A stretch of DNA of 19,627 bases from JACRBK01 sp964427955 (lineage in GTDB: Bacteria > Chloroflexota > Anaerolineae > Aggregatilineales > Aggregatilineaceae). The stretch spans positions 1 through 19,627 of the forward strand of contig CAYRWY010000051.1 in assembly GCA_964427955.1 (NCBI GenBank), given 5' to 3'. A program made the position numbers and the translations under genes. Of the stretch, positions 16,540-19,627 are shown piece by piece. The first letter of the stretch is position 1. The number at the start of each line of letters is the position of its first letter. Below the pieces are notes generated by a model, which was not told the origin of the DNA, made no database searches, and saw only the letters and a program-made list of their open reading frames with translations.

Positions 16540-16565
16540 CGGTCAATGTCCTCCAACTGGACGTT

Positions 16566-16574
16566 ATTATAACA
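16566..16574 (-). promoter_or_regulatory. Extended -10 promoter of the polysaccharide operon
   Basis: On the - strand the sequence reads TGTTATAAT: a perfect TATAAT with the TGn extension that can replace a -35 box. No good -35 is seen. The predicted transcript would start near 16559, giving a leader of about 20 nt that contains the GGAGG ribosome site. This separates the five-gene unit (16539 to 12220) from the other chain-length gene upstream. Confidence 0.65.
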
Positions 16575-16639
16575 GGCGCCGCGCCCCGACAGGTCCGCTA
16601 TCAGGCAAGCGCGGGATAACAGTCAGGTTCACGCCGGCG

Positions 16640-17338
16640 CTATTCACGCGGGATCTCAGCCAGCACCGTCAAGCCCAGCTCTTCGACATCCGCGCGGGTA
16701 CGCAGCGCGGTGTCCAGGTATTCCGCCAGGACCGCCAGCCCGACACCCAACGCGCCGCCCAGCATGATCCGGATCAGCGGATTCAGCCGGACGGTGATCG
16801 GCGGCGCAGCCTGGTTCACCTTCACGTCGTCGAGCGCCACGACCTGGACCGGCTCCGCCGCAAACTGCGGGAAGTAGGACTGGTTACGGGTCTGGAGCAC
16901 CTTGACCGCCGCACCGGCCAGCGCACGGATCTCGGTTTCGTTGTCCCAGCTCACGTACAACGTCAGGATGCTGCGGTAGCTGTCGGCCTGGAACGCCGGG
17001 CGAAGATCGTCGGCGGCGATCTCGATCTGCTCTGCGTGCAGCACCTGGCTGACTTCAGTCGCAAAGCTGGCGCTCGTGATCCAGTGCGGCATATTGACGA
17101 CCACATATTCGGACGCCAGCCAGGGGACATACGCGGAATCTTCGTAAGGTGTCGTTTCGCTCGCATCCTCCGCACCGGGAGGGGCTGCCGCCGTCAGGCG
17201 CATCGCCACGGTGTACGTCACCGGCGGCGAAACGACATTCTTGAGGAGCGGCAGCGTCACGAGCAAGGCCACGACTGCCGGGAGCGCCATCAGCCACCAG
17301 CGCCGCTTGACAAAGTGCCACAAGGCGATGAGTTCCAT
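16640..17338 (-). CDS. Wzz/PCP-like chain-length determinant membrane protein (second of two)
   Basis: A 232-residue protein with the same plan as its neighbour: helix 1 at about 15-32, an external domain, helix 2 at about 187-207, and the tail LGLTVLAEIPRE. Acidic and Pro-rich residues (about 52-72) follow the first helix. The external sequence differs clearly from the other chain-length protein, so they are distant paralogues or a heteromeric pair rather than a recent duplication. The gene lies 100 bp upstream of the five-gene unit. No clear terminator separates them, so read-through is possible. The ATG has only a weak ribosome site; a GGAGG about 30 bases further up is too far and has no start codon near it. 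Confidence 0.78.
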   Translation of the reverse strand: MELIALWHFVKRRWWLMALPAVVALLVTLPLLKNVVSPPVTYTVAMRLTAAAPPGAEDASETTPYEDSAYVPWLASEYVVVNMPHWITSASFATEVSQVLHAEQIEIAADDLRPAFQADSYRSILTLYVSWDNETEIRALAGAAVKVLQTRNQSYFPQFAAEPVQVVALDDVKVNQAAPPITVRLNPLIRIMLGGALGVGLAVLAEYLDTALRTRADVEELGLTVLAEIPRE

Positions 17339-17391
17339 AGTTTCAGCCCACCGAGGGGCCGTCTGCCTCCTTCGTGTCGATAAGCGCGCCC

Positions 17392-17397
17392 ATTATA
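17392..17397 (-). promoter_or_regulatory. Candidate -10 box upstream of the second chain-length gene
   Basis: A perfect TATAAT on the - strand, 53 bp before the start codon, in the 123-bp divergent gap (17339-17461). I see no good -35 box at the normal distance. On the + strand the same gap holds TTGGCA at 17407-17412, a possible -35 for the DUF1232 gene, but with only a poor -10 partner (TACGCT, 17431-17436). Confidence 0.5.
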
Positions 17398-17461
17398 CCG
17401 GAAATCTTGGCAAACCAGACAGGTTCAGGTTACGCTTGAAATCATAGACGAGGTTGAACCC

Positions 17462-17824
17462 ATGAAGAAACGTGACGATTACGACGAACAAGACGCCCTG
17501 ACCCAACGCCAGAACACTTTTATCACCCAGCGTGCCCTGGACTGGGGTATCAGCGGCAGTATGCTGGCGATTCTGGTGCTGACGCTGCTCTACGCGTTTT
17601 CGCCGCTGGACTTCATTCCCGACGTCATTCCCCTGGGCGGACAGGTGGACGACATCGCGGCGATCCTGGCGGGAGGCGGCTCGATTGGTTTCCTGACCAT
17701 CCTGCGCTTCATACTGCGGACCCGGATCGGACGCTGGGGCTGTTTGATCGGCATCGTGCTGACGGCCATTGGAGCCTTCGCCATCTTTTGGGTTCTGCTC
17801 GAAATCTTCAACGCTATTTTCTGA
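17462..17824 (+). CDS. Small DUF1232 (YkvA-like) membrane protein
   Basis: A 120-residue protein with a charged N terminus (about 1-28) and three hydrophobic segments at about 30-45, 65-85 and 93-116. The family signature is clear: F46-S-P-L-D50-F-I-P53-D54 followed by GGQVDD64, matching the SPxDxIPDxIP...xDD pattern of DUF1232. The function of this family is unknown. The gene is divergent from the chain-length gene and ends 3 bp before the stop codon of the convergent lipoprotein gene, with no terminator between. GAGG lies about 8 bases before the start. Confidence 0.85.
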   Translation: MKKRDDYDEQDALTQRQNTFITQRALDWGISGSMLAILVLTLLYAFSPLDFIPDVIPLGGQVDDIAAILAGGGSIGFLTILRFILRTRIGRWGCLIGIVLTAIGAFAIFWVLLEIFNAIF

Positions 17825-17827
17825 CGG

Positions 17828-18712
17828 TTATTCCGTGAGGCGGACCAGCGACAGCCGGTAGGTCCCGGTCTGGTTATCGTCATACATGCGCACCACCACC
17901 GTGTACGGGCCGCCGGTGGGGAGCACCACATCCAGTTCCGCGTTCACCCCGCCCGCTGGATCAGCATCACTTTGGGCAATGGCTGCGCCGGAAGGATCAA
18001 CCAGCATCAGGTCAACATCCCGCCCAGGCGAGGTCAGCGTGATCAGGACGTGATCTCCGCGCTGGCCCTGGAAGGCCCACTGATCGCGCTGCCCACGGAC
18101 CGCGATCTCGCCGGAGCGCGACTCGCCATACACAATCGCTCCGCCGCCGGACTGGGGCGAAGCGAGGCTGAGAATGGTGAACGTGAACGCGCGGGACTGC
18201 GTTTCCGGGCCGAACACCTGCGCGGTATAATTCCCCGCTTCCGGCAGATCCCACACTCCCCGCAGCGACGGCTGGTCATCCGACGATCCGAGCTTGGGCA
18301 TGACCACGCCGGTCGGATCGTACAGTCTCACCTGTAATTGGAGCGGACCGCTGTCGTCCGTGGGTTCAAGTGCAATGCCGATGCGCCGCGCCCGGTCGGT
18401 GGCAAACACGTAAAGCTCGCGCACCTGCCCCGGCTGGAACACGGCCTCGACCGGGACGTCGGCCTCCACGTCACGCCGGACCGGCAAACCACGGACCGTG
18501 CCCGTGGGTGTCGTCCAGGGTGTGGGAGCATGTTCCAAAGGAAGTAAGACGGGCGCCGCCGAGGTCGGAGACAACACAGGGCTTGTCCTCGCAGACGAAC
18601 AAGCCCCAAGCAGCAGACTCGCGACGATCAGACCGCCGATCACTGCACCAAGACGGCGGAAGATCCTATTGGGGATTGGGTTCCAGGCATGACGGCAGCG
18701 CCGACACATCAT
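17828..18712 (-). CDS. PPC-domain lipoprotein
   Basis: A 294-residue lipoprotein: a basic N region with an RR pair before the hydrophobic core, then lipobox L35-G-A-C38. A Ser/Thr/Pro linker follows (about 39-72). Two beta-sandwich modules resemble bacterial pre-peptidase C-terminal (PPC) domains; the second is clearest, with GQRDQWAFQGQRGDHV, DVDLMLVDPSG and YTVVVRMYDDNQTGTYRLSLV. PPC domains usually accompany secreted hydrolases. Here they stand alone, next to a secreted esterase. The start is uncertain. The ATG at 18712 has AGGT 8 bases upstream and gives a long 20-residue N region; an ATG at 18730 has no ribosome site. Either choice overlaps the end of the esterase gene by about 50 bp, implying coupled translation. 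Confidence 0.8.
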   Translation of the reverse strand: MMCRRCRHAWNPIPNRIFRRLGAVIGGLIVASLLLGACSSARTSPVLSPTSAAPVLLPLEHAPTPWTTPTGTVRGLPVRRDVEADVPVEAVFQPGQVRELYVFATDRARRIGIALEPTDDSGPLQLQVRLYDPTGVVMPKLGSSDDQPSLRGVWDLPEAGNYTAQVFGPETQSRAFTFTILSLASPQSGGGAIVYGESRSGEIAVRGQRDQWAFQGQRGDHVLITLTSPGRDVDLMLVDPSGAAIAQSDADPAGGVNAELDVVLPTGGPYTVVVRMYDDNQTGTYRLSLVRLTE

Positions 18713-19627
18713 AAGGCCAGACCTGCCCATAAAATGACAGATATTCTCCCACGTGCGATGACCAGTAATCGGTATCGTGGTCGCCGGTGGGGTTGATCAG
18801 GTACTTGTGCTCGATCCCGTTTTGCCGCAGGATGTCCGACATGCGGATGACGTTGGCGCTCACATAATCATTCGACGCGTTGTCCATGTAGATCCGCAGC
18901 GGGAACTTGGTCAGATTCACCCGGCCCGCGAGATCGAGCGGGTTGATTTCGGGCGGGGCGTTGTCGTCGTCGAAATGCGGGCTGTGGCCGCCCAGCGCGC
19001 TGAACAACTCCGGGTGACGCAGCGCAATGCTGAACGCCCAGAATCCACCGCGCGAGATGCCGCCGATGGCACGCCCCTGGCGGCTGCCCCACAGGCAGAA
19101 ATCTTGCTCGACGGTGGGGATCAGTTCGTCGATGATGATCGATTCGTAAGACGATCCTTCCGGCTGGTCGTTGAGTTCCGAAAGCTCTCCACCGTCGGGC
19201 ATGACCAGCACCATCGGCGGCAGCGTGCCTTTGGCCAGGCCCTGGTCCATGACCGCCGGAGCGCCGAGATCGTCCCACATCGAGTCGTTGAAACCGGTCC
19301 CGTGCAGCAGGATCACGTACGGGTAACGGCGGAAGGTGTCGTAGAAACACGGTGGCAGATACAGGCGAAAGGCCACCTCAGCCCCCGTAATGGCGCTCGA
19401 AAAAGAGGACCGGATGATCTGCCCGCTCGTCTCGGCGCACCCATAGGGCGTCGCGGTCGGCAGCGCGGTCGGCGGAGGAACGGGGGTCGCCGAGGGCAGC
19501 GGCGTATTGACCACCCCCGCGCCGTTCCCCACAGGAGTGCCCTCCACTGCCGGGGACAGCGTCAAGTCAGGCCCCTGGGTCGGGACGAGGCCGCCCACCA
19601 GCGGCGTGAAGACCGGGCTGCCCCCCG
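18666..19627 (-). CDS. Secreted esterase of the Fes/antigen 85-like group, 5' end outside the window
   Basis: An alpha/beta-hydrolase whose frame is open to the right edge; a GTG at 19598 is only an internal codon. The visible N part is a Pro/Thr/Ala linker (TPLPSATPVPPPTALPTATP), typical of an exported protein whose signal peptide is cut off here. The hydrolase shows YPYVILLHGTGFNDSMW, the nucleophile elbow G-G-I-S-R-G-G-F-W (Ser codon 19053-19055), DNASND as the likely acid and GDHDTDYW with the likely catalytic His. The layout fits the putative esterase family (COG2382/COG0627) that cleaves ester-linked groups such as ferulate or siderophore esters. The substrate is unknown. It overlaps the start of the lipoprotein gene downstream. 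Confidence 0.85.
   Translation of the reverse strand, partial: GGSPVFTPLVGGLVPTQGPDLTLSPAVEGTPVGNGAGVVNTPLPSATPVPPPTALPTATPYGCAETSGQIIRSSFSSAITGAEVAFRLYLPPCFYDTFRRYPYVILLHGTGFNDSMWDDLGAPAVMDQGLAKGTLPPMVLVMPDGGELSELNDQPEGSSYESIIIDELIPTVEQDFCLWGSRQGRAIGGISRGGFWAFSIALRHPELFSALGGHSPHFDDDNAPPEINPLDLAGRVNLTKFPLRIYMDNASNDYVSANVIRMSDILRQNGIEHKYLINPTGDHDTDYWSSHVGEYLSFYGQVWPYDVSALPSCLEPNPQ

Overview
The window is GC-rich bacterial DNA and reads as a chromosomal segment of a Chloroflexota bacterium, probably of the Anaerolineae group (inference from protein style, not from a marker gene). The signs are surface proteins with long Thr/Pro/Ala stalks, lipoproteins, a PknB-type kinase with a large ectodomain, an LppX/LprAFG-like lipoprotein beside an MFS exporter, and a methionine synthase divided between two genes. 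I see no rRNA, tRNA, CRISPR array, insertion sequence or phage gene, and no gene-free stretch longer than about 130 bp.

Left part, all on the + strand. The 3' part of a cobalamin-dependent methionine synthase gene (metH; B12-binding and reactivation domains) is followed 13 bp later by a fusion of the homocysteine methyltransferase domain with methylenetetrahydrofolate reductase. Together they would make the methyl group, move it through B12 and deliver it to homocysteine. Next come a lipoprotein resembling mycobacterial LprG and an MFS transporter 2 bp behind it, an arrangement like the mycobacterial lprG-p55 lipid export operon. A new promoter with a perfect TATAAT box precedes a pseudo-receiver/GAF protein and a zinc carboxypeptidase-like M14/AspA protein. 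A 1358-residue transmembrane Ser/Thr kinase follows; its ectodomain has a four-Cys domain, a FecR-like domain, a low-complexity stalk and two or three LamG-like beta-sandwich modules.

Middle part, on the - strand, converging on the kinase. This is a surface polysaccharide cluster read from right to left: two small chain-length-determinant (Wzz/PCP) membrane proteins, a CpsD-like BY-kinase, a long-form glucose-1-phosphate thymidylyltransferase, a Cof-type HAD phosphatase and dTDP-glucose 4,6-dehydratase. Five of these genes lie within 17 bp of each other, behind an extended -10 promoter at about 16570 and ahead of a strong intrinsic terminator at about 12190. The BY-kinase has Gly where the Walker B Asp should be.

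Right part. A small DUF1232 membrane protein on the + strand is followed, in convergent orientation, by a PPC-domain lipoprotein and a secreted esterase of the Fes/antigen 85-like alpha/beta-hydrolase group, which runs off the right edge.

The parts most worth a second look are the LprG/P55-like pair outside Actinobacteria, the kinase ectodomain, the altered BY-kinase, the trans-split methionine synthase, and the degenerate receiver-GAF protein.
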